A DNA stretch of 64,000 nt, from assembly GCA_965153455.1 (NCBI GenBank), contig OZ234499.1, positions 3,455,577 to 3,519,576 on the forward strand, written 5' to 3'. Positions 51,111 through 63,228 of this stretch are shown piece by piece. The notes under the pieces are model-generated. The model was given only the letters and a program-made list of their open reading frames with translations, was not told the DNA's origin and searched no databases. The position numbers and the translations under genes were made by a program. This DNA is from Sphagnum compactum (Eukaryota > Bryophyta > Sphagnopsida > Sphagnales). Numbering within the stretch: position 1 is the stretch's first letter; the number at the start of each line of letters is the position of its first letter.

Positions 51111-52340
51111 AACTATTATGTGTAATTGTATTTGAATTATTGTAATGATAGGACATTTAGCTTTTAAATCCCAAAAAATAAAATGATGCAATCACAATAA
51201 GATGACCCACTCCATGTGTAACCACTATGTATTTTATAAGTTTTGTAAACTAAATTAATGTTGAAAATATGTGATGTGATTTTATAACAATGTTTGAAAC
51301 ATAACATTCCATAATGTTCTATTAAATTTGAAATGAATAGAAAGAATATTGAGTACTTAAAAAACAATTGTTAAAGACTATAACCAATGTTTTAAAAACA
51401 TAGTTTAAATAATGAAACCAATGTGAAAGATAAATAAACATTCCTAGAACTCATCATATTGACCCATAAAAAATGATTGAAGACTAAAAATTCAAAACAA
51501 AGTAGCACTAAAAAAACATTATCATTCACAAGAAGAAATCTTGGGTTTTCCACTACCACCCATTGCAACTACTTGTCCAGTTTGACCACTTTTGACTTGT
51601 TATCATCGTGCACAAATAGCAAGTGAATTTGTTTACCAATTATATGTGCATAATTTCCATAGTCAAATCAATGACCGCCTTGTTCAATAACACTAGATTT
51701 TTTCCTCCATGTTGAATTTTATAACAATGGAAAAAAATTTGACATGGAAAACATCTCAACCTTAGACTCCTTATAAAAATGGTAATAATGTTTAGTCATT
51801 ATTTTAAAAACTTTTCAACTATTAACATGTAGCATAAGTTAAATCAAAGTTTGATAACAAATGGAGAATGTTACTCATAAGCTACACCTTGCACTTACAC
51901 AAGAATTCACCTTTTTTTATTTTTTAATCATTCAAATTGTTGATGTGGATATATATTAAGGTAGCACTTAACTTTATTTACACATTGCACTATAATGGTT
52001 AGTGATTTTTTTGACATCTCTTCAACTATCAACATGGTACATGAGTTGAATATACACTTGCATCATGTTGAAACTATTCTTCATGGTTACATTTTACACT
52101 TATCACAATTTACTAAAACACATGTAATAATTTATAAAGATTTCACATTTTTTGAACTATTAACATTTGCACATCAGTTGAATCATTCATTTTGAATGTG
52201 TTAAATCCATTACTATTTAATTGAATTTTTCATTCACCATAATGTTCAAACTAGATGTATAAAATCCTGTTAGTTTCACATTAATATTTGAATTAAAGAT
52301 TAAATCAAAATATTCATATATACAAAGTCTAGGGTTCATG
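51111..52340. other. No gene seen
   Basis: AT-rich sequence between the transposase relic and the CACTA-like element; nothing supported. Confidence 0.4.
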
Positions 52341-52763
52341 CACTAGAAGAAAAACATGTATTTTCGACTAGTCTTTGTGACTAAATTTTAGTCGCAAGAA
52401 ATCTTTTGCAACTAAATTCTCTTTAGTCGCCTAAGACAAGTCACATGTGATAAATTAATTGCAAATGACAAAGGGTATTATATGAAAAAAAAAGTCAACA
52501 AATACATTTCATCCTTTGACTCCATTGTATACATATTGTCACATGCGACTAAGATGCAACTATTTTGGTCACAATCGAGGGCAAATGATGTGTTGCCACA
52601 TGTCTTAATATTTCATTATTTAAAATATTATGATAATTATTATTTTGAAATAATCTAGGACGTTCAATTCAAATATTTGAATGATATTATATTATGACAC
52701 GTGGTCCAATGTAAGTATGCCACGTGGTATTAAAAATAATTTAATAAAAATGTTAATATTAGG

Positions 52764-52985
52764 TTGGTAGGTACTTAGGTAGGTACATAAATAGGTGCCT
52801 ACAAACCTAGGCTACATACCAACCTACCTACTTAGGTTTTTAAATAGGTAGGTAGGTTTTACGTTCCTAAGTTAAATATCTACTCATATAGGTAGGTACA
52901 TAAGTAGGTAGGTACATAGGTCAACCTAGGTGGGTAGGTCAAACTAGGTACCTACCTAGCTAAGTAGATAAATAGGTTGGGAAGG
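52764..52985. repeat. Degenerate TAGG/CCTA array in the CACTA-like element
   Basis: Runs of TAGGTAGGTAC and CCTACCTAC in both orientations. Similar in make-up to 41700-42210. Confidence 0.7.
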
Positions 52986-54129
52986 TAAATATTTTACAAA
53001 TGTGCATAATTTCTTTTTTTGTTTTGGGTTGAGCTTTTTGATTAGTTCATCCCATGTACAAATTTCTTAATGTGAAATTAGATGACCACACCCCCTTGTT
53101 TATTTAGTGTTCAAAATAAGAATGAAGAACAAATAACATGGGATAAGTTTTGAACTTGCAACTTCTTCACAAACTAAATTATAATTCCAAAACTTTCTTC
53201 ATGCCTTACTTTTTTAATTTTGAGTTTTCTAAACAATTCAAGTACTAGATAACTAGATAATCATTTAATTAATAATGATTAAATTTATATATATTTAAAT
53301 CATAAATTATAACCTACAAATATTCAGTATTCATTTATCAATTACTTAAATAAGTAATAACATTTTAATATTTAACAAACTAGCTATCTGGTTACTCACA
53401 AGTTATTCATACATAACTCATAATAATTAAATAACGAAAATATTTTATTATTTTGTAGGATCTGATCGAATTATATATAATATAATCAATGTAAAAATGT
53501 TTTAAATATTTATGTTAAAATCATAAGTAATGAATTAACAATTGCTATTAAAAAGTAACAAATTTTTGAAAAAATATTCAACTAATTACATTACTTATTT
53601 TATAACTACATTTATTGTTGTAAAAATTATTGTAGGTCAAGTAATTTTTTTCTTTCGGTGATTGTTAATTATAAATACAATAATTTGTTAACATAACATT
53701 AATTTTCATAACTACTGAAAAATTACTATAAAATATTTATCGTAGATGACTGATCACAGAATTAAAATAATAATAAAATTATACAATAACTCGTGAAATT
53801 AAAATCAATAAAATAGTTATTTTAACTACACTATTATTTCTCCAAATTTGTAATTCAGGTTTGAAGTTATAAATTACAGAGTGTGAATAATTATGTTCAA
53901 TTAGAAAATAATTATGCACATACTAATTAATTATTATCTCAAATAATTACAATGATTTAAAAGTAATATCACATTAATTATATTAGTTAATTTATTCTAA
54001 TATAATAATATAAATTATATAACATATAAATATATATTATAACAATAATTATTTAGTGTAACTTAGATTTTATAAACATAATCATTTATAATTATTTATA
54101 AAAGTGATTTATTATGGATAACACTAGTA

Positions 54130-55450
54130 GAAAAAACCTTAAAACTCAATCAATAATTTTTTGAATTAAAATATAAATTTAAGATTCCAACATAATAATC
54201 CAGAATTCAAATATCAATTTTTAGATCATAAAAGTTGTTTGAAGTTAATTAACAAATTTCAGAATTGGAATTTCAATTTTCAGATTCAAATTATATTCAA
54301 AATTGAAATGTCAATTTTCAGATTCAAATAACAATATTCAAAATTGAAATGTCCATTTTCAGACTCAATTAACAATTTTTTGAATTGAAATATTAATTTC
54401 GAAAATCCAAAATATTATTTGGAATTCGAATTTCAACTTTCAAGTCAAATAATTTCTTAAAATTGAAATTTTAAACTTCAGAATTCAAAACTCAAATTTC
54501 AAGTCCAAATAAAAAATAATTTAAATCAAAATGTCAATTTTTAGACTCACTAAAGTTTTTTGAATTGAAATACTAATTTTAAGATTCGGAAATAATAATT
54601 TAGAATTCAAATATCAATTTTTAGATCAAATAAGTTTTCTGAATTTAAATAAGAATTTCCAGAATTGAAATGTCAATTTCAGAATTAAATAAAAATTTTC
54701 TAAATTGAAATATTAATTTCGAAAATCCAAAATAATAATTTGGAATTGAAATTTCATTTTTCAAGTCAATTAATTTCTTAAAATTGAAATATTAAACTTC
54801 ATAATCCAAATATCAAATTTCAAGTCAAAATATAAAAATATTTTAAATCAAAATGTCAATTTTTAGACTCAATTAAGTTTTTTGAATTGGAATACTAATT
54901 TTTAGTCGAAAAAAATAATTTAGACTTCAAATATCAATTTTTAGATCAAATAAGTTTTTTGAATTTAAATAACAATTCCCAGAATTGAAATGTCAATTTT
55001 CAGATTCAAATAAGAATATTCAGAATTGAAATCTCCATTTTTAGACTCAATTAATAAATTTTCAGACTTGAAGTATTGATTTTGAGAATGCAAAATAATA
55101 ATTTGGAATTGAAATTTCAGCTTCAAATCAAATAAATATTTAAAATTCAAATTCATAATTTTTAGATTCGAAGTAATAAAATTTCATATAAATATAAAAA
55201 TATTCAAAATTAAAATTGTCTATTTTTATATTCAGTTAATAATTTTCTGAATTGAAATATTAATTTTTGGATTCAAAAATATTAATTCAAAATTTAAATA
55301 TCAATTTTTAGATCAAATAAGCCTTTTTGAATTTAAATTGAAAATATCATATTCTAATTCTAATATATTTTATAAAAATTAAAATAATAGTTTTCAGAAT
55401 TGAAATATGAATTTTCAGATGAATAAAAAATTCAAAGTTCAAATATTAAT
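54130..55450. repeat. AT-rich array of GAATTGAAAT/TTTCAATTTTCAG units
   Basis: Dozens of units of about 25-35 bp alternate GAATTGAAATNTCAATTTT with CAGATTCAAATAA. A higher-order period is visible: the block TTAGACTCA followed by AAGTTTTTTGAATTG starts near 54541 and again near 54863 (322 bp apart), and in decayed form near 55225. Almost free of G and C apart from the GAATTC-like cores. Confidence 0.85.
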
Positions 55451-55806
55451 TTTGAGATTCATTATATGAACAATATACATACGTATGCATTATATATATA
55501 TAAATTTTTAGTACATACATTAAAATACACCCCTATGTCATTGTACAATACCTTTAGGATGCAACTAATTTGGTGACTATTGCGACTAATGGGACATATC
55601 AACCTATTAATGGATGAAAATAAATGTAAAAGTGAGCTAACCAATAGGATGAAATTTCTAATAGTTGCATCATAGTTGTGAGAATGATCAAAATAGTTGA
55701 AATATGGTCCTGTAATTGCAAATGTTCCCAAATATAGTCGCAAACGATTACAAGTCGCATGTAGTCGTAAATGGAGTGGCTACATTTTGGCTGATTTTTA
55801 CTAGTG

Positions 55807-56420
55807 TGCAAACATTTTGGAACTTTTGACTTAGTTCATATTTTTCACTTTTGCACAATGGACTTTGGGAGTTCAAAGTGTTGTTCCAAATCCATAACAA
55901 TTGTAACAATAACATTGCTTTATGAAATAATGTTAATATCAACAATACTGGAATGTTCGATGTGTGTGAGAAGATTCAAGGAGAACAAAGTCCAAAATAC
56001 AAAGTTTAGGGGGGAGAACAAGAAATTGAGACCCAAAAAAAATGTTATAGTTGAAGTTCAATGGATGTTTTAGTGGAGCAAAAAACTTGGAGTAATTCAA
56101 CAATTAAGAGTTTATTGAACTTAAAAAACAAGCCTACATATTGAACAACCAAAAGAAAACATGAAAGAATGTAAAACCCTTGAATTAAAAAAGAACCATA
56201 GTAATTCACCATTTCATAGAAGTTTGATTTGAAGAAGATTGAGTTTCAAGGGGAAAGTTGACAATGAAAATGAATAGTTCAAAAAATTGCATTTCGAGTC
56301 TCCATTGATCTTCAAGCCCCCTATCATTTTGTAAAATCCTACCTCTGCATAAATCATTGGATTCTATAGTGTTGCCTTTTGAAGCTTGAACCTCCAATGT
56401 TGACACTCATGATTCACAGT
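55807..56420. other. Spacer between the CACTA-like element and the copia element
   Basis: No supported gene. A plus-strand frame at 55804-56073 has no recognised domain. Confidence 0.4.
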
Positions 56421-56668
56421 TGTTGAAAATGTAAGATCAAGAGAAGAAACAAAAAGAAAAGGATAAAAAAATCTTAAGCATTTATTCTTGTTGTTCTCAT
56501 CATGTCTTAATACAAGAAAGTTTTTTAGGTAGGTTTAGGTGAACCATCACACCTTTTGATGTGTGACTAATCAATTTCATTAATCAACTTTATTATAAAT
56601 TATTGCATTGTTTAGTATTCCCTCGGCTTAATGAAAATTAAAATTGAAAGAAAAAACTATTATTTTAT
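56421..56668 (-). repeat. 3' LTR of the copia element
   Basis: Plus strand begins TGTTGAAAATGTAAGATCAA. It aligns with 61899-62113 through GTGAACCATCACACC and GACTAATCAAT.TCATTA. The inner limit is set by the adjacent C6T3 tract (polypurine on the minus strand) and is approximate. Confidence 0.75.
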
Positions 56669-56756
56669 CCCCCCTTTCAATTGAAAGGTTGTGAAGTTAA
56701 ACATGTGATGGCAATAACAATGTTTAAGCTTGGGGAGAACCTTGGTCAAGATGTAT

Positions 56757-56910
56757 CACTACTACAAAATGTGGGTGCAGTTCACTAATCCTCGTTCACT
56801 AGACCAGTGAATTCATTGTTTTTTCACTAGTCCCCGTTCACTACAACCAGTGAATTCATTCAAAACGCAGTGAAATCACTTGGCGTACAAGGACACATTT
56901 TGTTGTAGTG
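56757..56910. mobile_element. CACTA-type MITE nested in the copia element, 154 bp
   Basis: It starts CACTACTACAAAATGTGGG and ends CACATTTTGTTGTAGTG. TAT flanks both sides (56754-56756 and 56911-56913). It is the same family as 10935-11045, here in opposite orientation and with an internal duplication of a TTCACTA...CCAGTGAATTCATT block. Confidence 0.88.
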
Positions 56911-56989
56911 TATATAAGCATGGACTCCATAAAAATATAAATCAAAGATTCAATGTGTTTAGAGACATTGTGAAATTTCGAATCTTTGG

Positions 56990-59900
56990 ATAAGGCAATA
57001 CAATACTTATTATCACATAATATCATCATAGGGAGGGGCTATGAGTAGCCAAGGTTGCTAAGAAATTGATGTAACTAAGTTGATTATTCAACAATTGTAG
57101 CAACAACAATATATTCAACTTTGGTGGAAGATAAATCCACTAATTGTTACTTTTGAGGCTTCCAAGAAATGAATCCCCCTCCAAAAGTAAAAATATATCC
57201 ATAAGTGAACTTTCAAGTTTAGACATCATTTATATCACACCAGCCAATGATGCAACAAGCTAGAAAACATGTTGTTCACGATACTAAATGTTGTATTTAA
57301 AGGTCGTTTGTAAAAAATGAAATATGCGCTTGATAATAGATTAGTGATCAATTGGCTAAAAATTAACCATAAATTGGTTTGTGTTGTTGACTACAAATGC
57401 AATGTCAAATCAAGTGCAAGTGGTCACATGGATGAGATTATTAACTACATTACCATAGGGAATCAAATCCATATCTTGAACTTCAATGTTAAATGGGGAA
57501 AACATGTTAAACATCAACTTCATTCCAACTGGCACAGGTGTTAAACTTAGCTTACAAATTTTCATTCCAAATTACTAGAGTTTTTCCAAGATGTATTTTG
57601 CTTGATTAATATGAATAGTCTTGTATGGCCTATTTCAATGGACTTGAATGCCAATATAGTAATGAAGTTCCCCACTATTGATCATGTCAAAAGCTTGAAA
57701 TAATTCTTTGTTTGTAGTGTTTAAAAATGGAATATTATTGAAAACTAAAACAAAATCATTGACATAAAGTTCCAAAATGACAAACATTTGGGTGGAACGT
57801 TTAATTGCATTTAATTTTCACATTGGGATCAACTTTTATTTTAAGAAACCCAATTTGTATATAAAACTTTTCACCATGTAAAAATGCAATTTTTACATCC
57901 ATTTGATAGATTTCAAGGTTATAAATGGATACTACTGCCATCATAACTAAAATAGAAGTCATCTTGATGATCGAGAAAAAAAAAATCTTCATAGTCGATT
58001 ATGGGCTTCTAGGTCAAACCATGAACAAGCTAGGTTTTATGCCAAGCAAAGGAACCATCCACATTATATTTGTTGCATAAAATCCATTTATAGGATATTG
58101 TAGTGCGGTTGGGTGGCAAATCAACAAGCTCCAAGTGTTATTGTTCATGAGGGAATTATATTCTTGGTTAATGGTTTTTCGCCATTGGGGAGGTTCCAAA
58201 CTTGAAAAAGCTTCAGAAATGGAAATAATATCATCAACTTGGGATGATGCAAAGTGCACAAAATTATTTTGGAAGTGTTAAAGGTTTATAGCCTTTAATG
58301 GATTGAGTAGACATGTGTTGGAAGTTGGATGTATGGTAGGGACTGCGGTGGGTACCTTTTTGGGTAATGAATTGGAACTTTATGTGGGTCTGACTTGGTG
58401 TATTTAGAGTCATACTTTGAGCAAGAGGAACAAGATTTACTTCTGGTGGTGGAGGTGGAGCAAGAGTTATTGGTGGGACAACTTGTGGAGATATGGGTAT
58501 AGTTTTAAGTAGTTGTGGGGCCACTTATGGGTCATTCATATAAATTAATTCTTTTACGTGATTAAAAAAATTACTTGGAACATTAGAGTATGTGACTTGT
58601 TGGTCAAGGAAAATTACTTCCTATTCAAGTATGACATTTTGACTAAAACATGTTATATGTGCATGTTGATCATGTAATATATGTAACCTTTAATGACAGC
58701 TTGGTTTCTATACCCAATGAAGATGCATTTCTTAGATTTATTGTCCCATTTTTTTCAAATTTCTAAAAGAACTTGAACATAACAAGGACATTCGAAGACA
58801 TCCAAATGGTCCAATGTTAGTTTATGATGTCTCCAAACTTCATAAGGGGTGGTATTTTTGGTAGCAAATATGTGAATTCGGTTTTGAATATAATATGTTA
58901 TATAAATAGCTTCTACCAAAAATGAATGGGTTATTGGGTGAATGAAACATACTGTATGTAACTTTGACAAGGTTTTGGTTTTTTTGCTCAACAATACCAT
59001 TTTGTTCAAATCTGTATGGTATTGTTTAAATTAGTGCAATATCTTTTGAGCAATACAAAATGATTTAAATGCAAGGGAAGAATACTCCCCCCCATTGTTG
59101 ATGCATAACACTTTGATGATTTTATCATTTTGTTTTTCCAACAAGGCTTTATATGCTTGAAACATAGCAAAAGCCTTTGATTTTAAAAAATTTGATAAAC
59201 ATAGGTATAACTTGAATAGTCATCAATGAAAGAAATAAAATAGTTGGCACCTCCAAGAGAAAAAAAATTGCATGGGTCCACAAATGTCAAAATGCACCAA
59301 ATCAATAATGGCATGGGATGGCGTTTCATTAGAAATGGATGAAAAAGAATCCTTATGGTGTTTGCCCATATTACAACCTTCAGAAAGTGGAAGCTGAGTA
59401 AAATTTGGTATAACAAGCATAATGGAAAATTTCTAAAAAAATTCTTTCATAGAAAAAATACTCAAATGGGCCAACCTATGGTGCCATCGAATAGTTTCAT
59501 GTGTATTTTTATTTATTCCAACAAAAAAACAAAAAAACTTGTTTTCACTTATATTGGTAGGTGTGGCATCACATGATGTGCCTATTAGGTATAGGAAGTT
59601 CAATCAAGAAGACACTATAAGTGAATTGGTTTCTTGGTGGAAAATGTTTAAGTGAACAAAATGCGTGGTGAAACTCAATGCAATTTCCATTTTGAGTAGA
59701 TTCTTTGATAAGTCAGGCAGATACAAGACATTTTTAATGTCCATAATTTTCCAAAAATGGATTTGAAATGAAACAATGTGGGTACGAATGGTTATTTGGA
59801 TACTATTATCAACCAAAAACATAGAGTGCTGATTCTACGATAATTTGTAATTTGTAAAACATGCCCATTTTGAAGTTATGTCGAAATTTATTCCTAAATC

Positions 59901-60140
59901 AAAATGTGATGTATCCTTTAAATTAATGTTTGATTTAAAATGAGCAAAATGAATTGATGGTTGTTAAATGAGGATTTAACCACATTGGCTTGTGTTTGAC
60001 ATTTGGGAATTCCATGTGCATGGTCTTGAACTTGTTTTGTGCATTCATTGGAAAAATGGCCTTTCTTGTGACAATAATTATATTATAAATCAACGGTGTT
60101 TTGCATAAATTCACTAGGATTGAAGGGCATAATAACAATT
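56990..60140 (-). pseudogene. Degenerate copia gag-pol
   Basis: Minus-strand traces, from the 5' end: a zinc-knuckle remnant at about 60046-60095 (CHKKGHFSNEC, first Cys lost); a protease end near 59700 (NVLYLPDLSKNLL); integrase at 59420-58755 (HFDICGPM, YFISFIDDYSSYTYVY, then YIQNRIHIFA and TTPYEVWR); the RT approach at about 58200-58100 (WRKTINQEYNSLMNNNTWSL); RT at 57990-57800 (YNLEIYQMDVKIAFLHGE); the catalytic box at 57755-57766 as YVND instead of YVDD; and RNase H at about 57190-57040 (ISWKPQK, then LSSTKVEY). Stops and frameshifts separate these, so no functional product is expected. Confidence 0.85.
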
Positions 60141-61885
60141 TTATTCATAGGATTTGAAGAATATTTCTTTCTTGGAAAATATCCATTTTGATTTGAATAA
60201 AAAAAATTGAATTTTGTTGATCAAATGGTAGATTTAATGTCTTTTCCTATAGAAGGCATCCAACAATGACCACTAAAGAAAGTTGGATCATGTTAATGTG
60301 TTGAAATGAATGGATGAAATGGTGGTGGTAAGGCTACCAATAAGAAAATGATTGATTATTTGTAATTTATAATTAGGCCTGATGATGTTGTTTCATTAAG
60401 TATCCCTTGAGTATCCTTCAAGAATTTGGTAATTGGATGGCCTTTCAAAAGTTTGAAGGTCGTTGACTTTTTATAAATAGAAGTAAATTTGCTTCAATTT
60501 TGCGCATACTTTGCTAGAGGTTTTTTGGGATCAAACCAAATGAAATTGAACATCTTCACAATGTATGAATATATGACCATGTTTTATCATTGTGTAAAGA
60601 TTATAGACGAAGTGCTACAAGATTTGTGTTTCTAGGATTGAAATTTGATTCATACACAATGGAAAAATAAATCATATTTTTTTAGGAGCATTTCAATTCT
60701 AATGCTCCATGTGAGACAATTTGTATTGTTGAAACTTTCAATGGAATATTAGGCTCTCATCTTCAGACTAATAGTAAAAGATGACATTGAGATTATCAAT
60801 CAATGGATTAATAATGTACGTGTGATTGTGTTGTGTAATTTTATTTCAAATTATCCATGTATTTATTAAGGTTGATTCATGAATAACATATATTTTCAAA
60901 ATCTTTCCTACTTGCAAGTTTTTTTTGTTTATTGACTTGAATGTCACAACTTTAGTTTTGGGTTCGCGACCAAGGCAAATGCATGAAAAGGTGCAGGTCG
61001 AGAATGCAACTCGAGAGTCACATTTGCACTCTCAGGAGTGTGAGGGAATGAACCCACATTCCCAAGTGGATTCCCATTTTAGGAATTAAATCCTTATGGA
61101 GTTTTGAATTTTCAAAAAGGTATTTCAGGGGTCAAAACTCATTGGATTAAAGAGTTCCTTATGCCATTGGATTTTTAAAAAAACGTAGATGTCAAAAATG
61201 GGCTCATATGATCCATTTGAGTACTTAAAACACAAGTTATGGCCAAAAGAAAGGTCGAGAGTCAAAATGCCAATTTGGCTCTTGCCCACTAAAAGTCTAG
61301 AATCGCCCTAAAATACATGCTTTCATGTGGCGTGCTACATATCATTGGAAAGCTCTTGACTAGGGCTACAACTTTGCTTTAGACCTCATTTCAATATAAG
61401 GTTTGCACAAGAAGTTATGGCCTTCCAAAGTGCCAAAAGTCCCAATTTCGAGAATCCTAGGACAAAATGACATTTGGATGTAGCCCCCGTGGTTAATCAT
61501 AGAGAATACTATAAAGGGGAAGGTGATGGCTTCCCCCAAGTACGGGCTGTGGTGAATCTTGTGAGTCTATGTATACTCGTGATTCATTCATGCACCAAAT
61601 ATGTTCCAATTACGCATTAACCAACTTGTTGTTTGGTTTGTGTAGGTCTGTGTGAATAATTGATTCAATTGTGACTCGTCCTAATCGCCATCCTGAAGTT
61701 TTAGCACACCTTTTTATCCTCAAAGTGTTGCGAGTTAGGGAGCATACCTTAATTCTTTTTTCTTCCATTATTTTCACTTTTAGACTCACATTTGAGTCTT
61801 TCAAGGTGTGAGGGTGCGTCATGAATGTGTTTTCATTAGATAAACATTTTGGATAAAAAACACAACTTATGAAAAAGAAATTCAT

Positions 61886-61898
61886 GGCTATGATACCA
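61886..61898 (-). other. Primer-binding site for initiator-Met tRNA
   Basis: Directly inside the right LTR the minus strand reads TGGTATCATAGCC. It differs at one base from the complement of the plant initiator methionine tRNA 3' end (TGGTATCAGAGCC), the standard Ty1/copia primer. Confidence 0.85.
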
Positions 61899-62113
61899 TG
61901 TTGAGAATGTAAAGTCAAGAAAAGAAACAAACAAAGAAGATCAAAAATTTTAAACATATATTGCTATTCTTTTCATCATGTCGTAACACAAGATAATTAT
62001 TTATGTAGGTTCAAGTGAACCATCACACCCTTTCAGATGTGACTAATCAATCTCATTAGAAATTAATGCATTATCTAATAATAGTAACAATTCACAAGGC
62101 ATAACTATTGACA
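61899..62113 (-). repeat. 5' LTR of the copia element
   Basis: Plus strand begins TGTTGAGAATGTAAAGTCAA immediately after the primer site. It aligns with 56421-56668 with many substitutions and small gaps. The outer end (about 62113) is inferred from a TGTCAATAGTT start on the minus strand and is approximate. Confidence 0.75.
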
Positions 62114-62804
62114 AGTCCACAACTTCAATACGTTGAACAACAAGTTTGTTACTTGAAGTTTCATGAGCAAAACCAAATAGGAACTCTTGCAACACAAAAG
62201 AATTGTGCATTGAGCAATGCATACGTTTTGTAAACACTTAACTAATTAGCATTCAAAAGTACCGAGTCTTGACCATTGCATAACAAGTGACGAGTCCTCA
62301 ACATCTCCACTAAGTCTACAACCATAGCAAATTACAACCATAGGATAGAGAGAGATTGATGAATCTAATGACCATTATCGCACCAAAATGTAGTGACCTA
62401 ATGACCTTTTATGTTAAATTTTGAGGCAATCCCCTCCAAACAATAAAATATTAATGGGTAATTTTTCATAAAAGAGGGACAATTTTTTTATAGTTTGTAA
62501 TTGCTTGGAAAAGTCAGATTTTTTTTTTCCCCCTAATGCTTTAAAATAATGGCTTTTTGTTTTTGAGTAAGTTTTTTAATTTGCCAAACATTTTCTGAAA
62601 TTTTACGACAAGTTTTAAATCTTGATTCCTTTACATGCATGAACTTCAACAACCTCCCTTCTTCACTTTTAGTTGTTTGACAATGTGACCCTTTAGGGTT
62701 TAACTCTTTTTGCGACACTTTGTTCATGTCTAAGTAAGCAAGGAAGTGACTTTAGGGTTTGTAAATTTTCACTTTGGTGAAAATGTCATTTAAAAAATAA
62801 ATCC
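62114..62804. other. No gene seen
   Basis: AT-rich spacer between the copia 5' LTR and the LTR fragment upstream of IF-3. The part ending at 62805 is probably internal sequence of the second retroelement. Confidence 0.4.
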
Positions 62805-62805
62805 T

Positions 62806-62960
62806 TGGGGGAGATTGTTGGAATTATTTTTGGGTTGATGCTTAGAATTAACCCAAAGAATTGGGGCTTTTACCATGGCACCAGCGTAAGTGCTGGTTCA
62901 CCCAAGGTAAAATGTGCTAGTAAATATCGATTTGTCTACCAATAGTTCACCATGGTTTTT
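62806..62960 (+). mobile_element. Truncated LTR retroelement end (purine tract plus LTR start)
   Basis: CTTGGGGGAGAT is followed at 62817 by TGTTGGAATTATTTTTGGG, the usual copia arrangement of polypurine tract then LTR starting TGTTGGA. The LTR body contains GTAAGTGCTGGTTCACCC, shared in inverted orientation with 10540-10735. The outer end is not defined. It runs towards the GC-rich leader of the IF-3 gene at about 62970. Confidence 0.55.
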
Positions 62961-63228
62961 TACCCCCTGTAGAGTTGCAGCGACGGTCGCAGCCTGGGCT
63001 TTCACAGCCTGCAGCCGTCGGCTGTACAGCCCAGCTCGGAGGCTTCAGCGGAGGGCAACCGCCTGAAGCTCCCGCCATTTGGCCCCTGAAAACCCGGGCT
63101 CGGCCGTGCTTGTCGTCGTTTTGCTCTGGGGTTTTGTTGCACGAATGCAGAAGTGGAACGCTTAAGGAGAACGAGCGTCAGGGGCCGAGACAGAGTAGAG
63201 TCGGCAGGCAGGCGGATTTACAACAGAG

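Larger units (their letters stand above)
52341..55806. mobile_element. Non-autonomous CACTA-like DNA transposon, about 3.5 kb
   Basis: The left end is CACTAGAAGAAAAACATG. The right end, read inwards, is CACTAGTAAAAATCAGCC. Both ends carry subterminal motifs in both orientations: TTTAGTCGCAAG, GCAACTAAA and TTTAGTCGCC on the left; GCGACTAATG, ATAGTCGCAAACG and AAGTCGCATG on the right. Such subterminal arrays are typical of CACTA elements. The 3-bp flanks (ATG versus TGC) do not match, so the insertion is old or one end is misplaced. There is no transposase. An alternative left end, CACTAGTAGAAAAAACC, lies at 54123 but lacks the GTCGC motifs. Confidence 0.65.
56421..62113 (-). mobile_element. 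Old Ty1/copia LTR retrotransposon, complete but decayed
   Basis: Two diverged direct LTRs (56421 to about 56668 and 61899 to about 62113) enclose copia genes on the minus strand in the order gag, protease, integrase, reverse transcriptase, RNase H. That order is diagnostic of Ty1/copia. The primer site next to the right LTR and the purine tract next to the left LTR (56668-56677) fix the orientation. No target duplication is evident. Many stops and frameshifts, LTR divergence and a nested MITE show that it is ancient. Confidence 0.88.

Noticed and set aside
54130-55450. CRISPR-like impression from short regularly spaced repeats
   Set aside because: Units are diverged, have no unique spacers, and lie in plant nuclear DNA; this is an AT-rich higher-order array.
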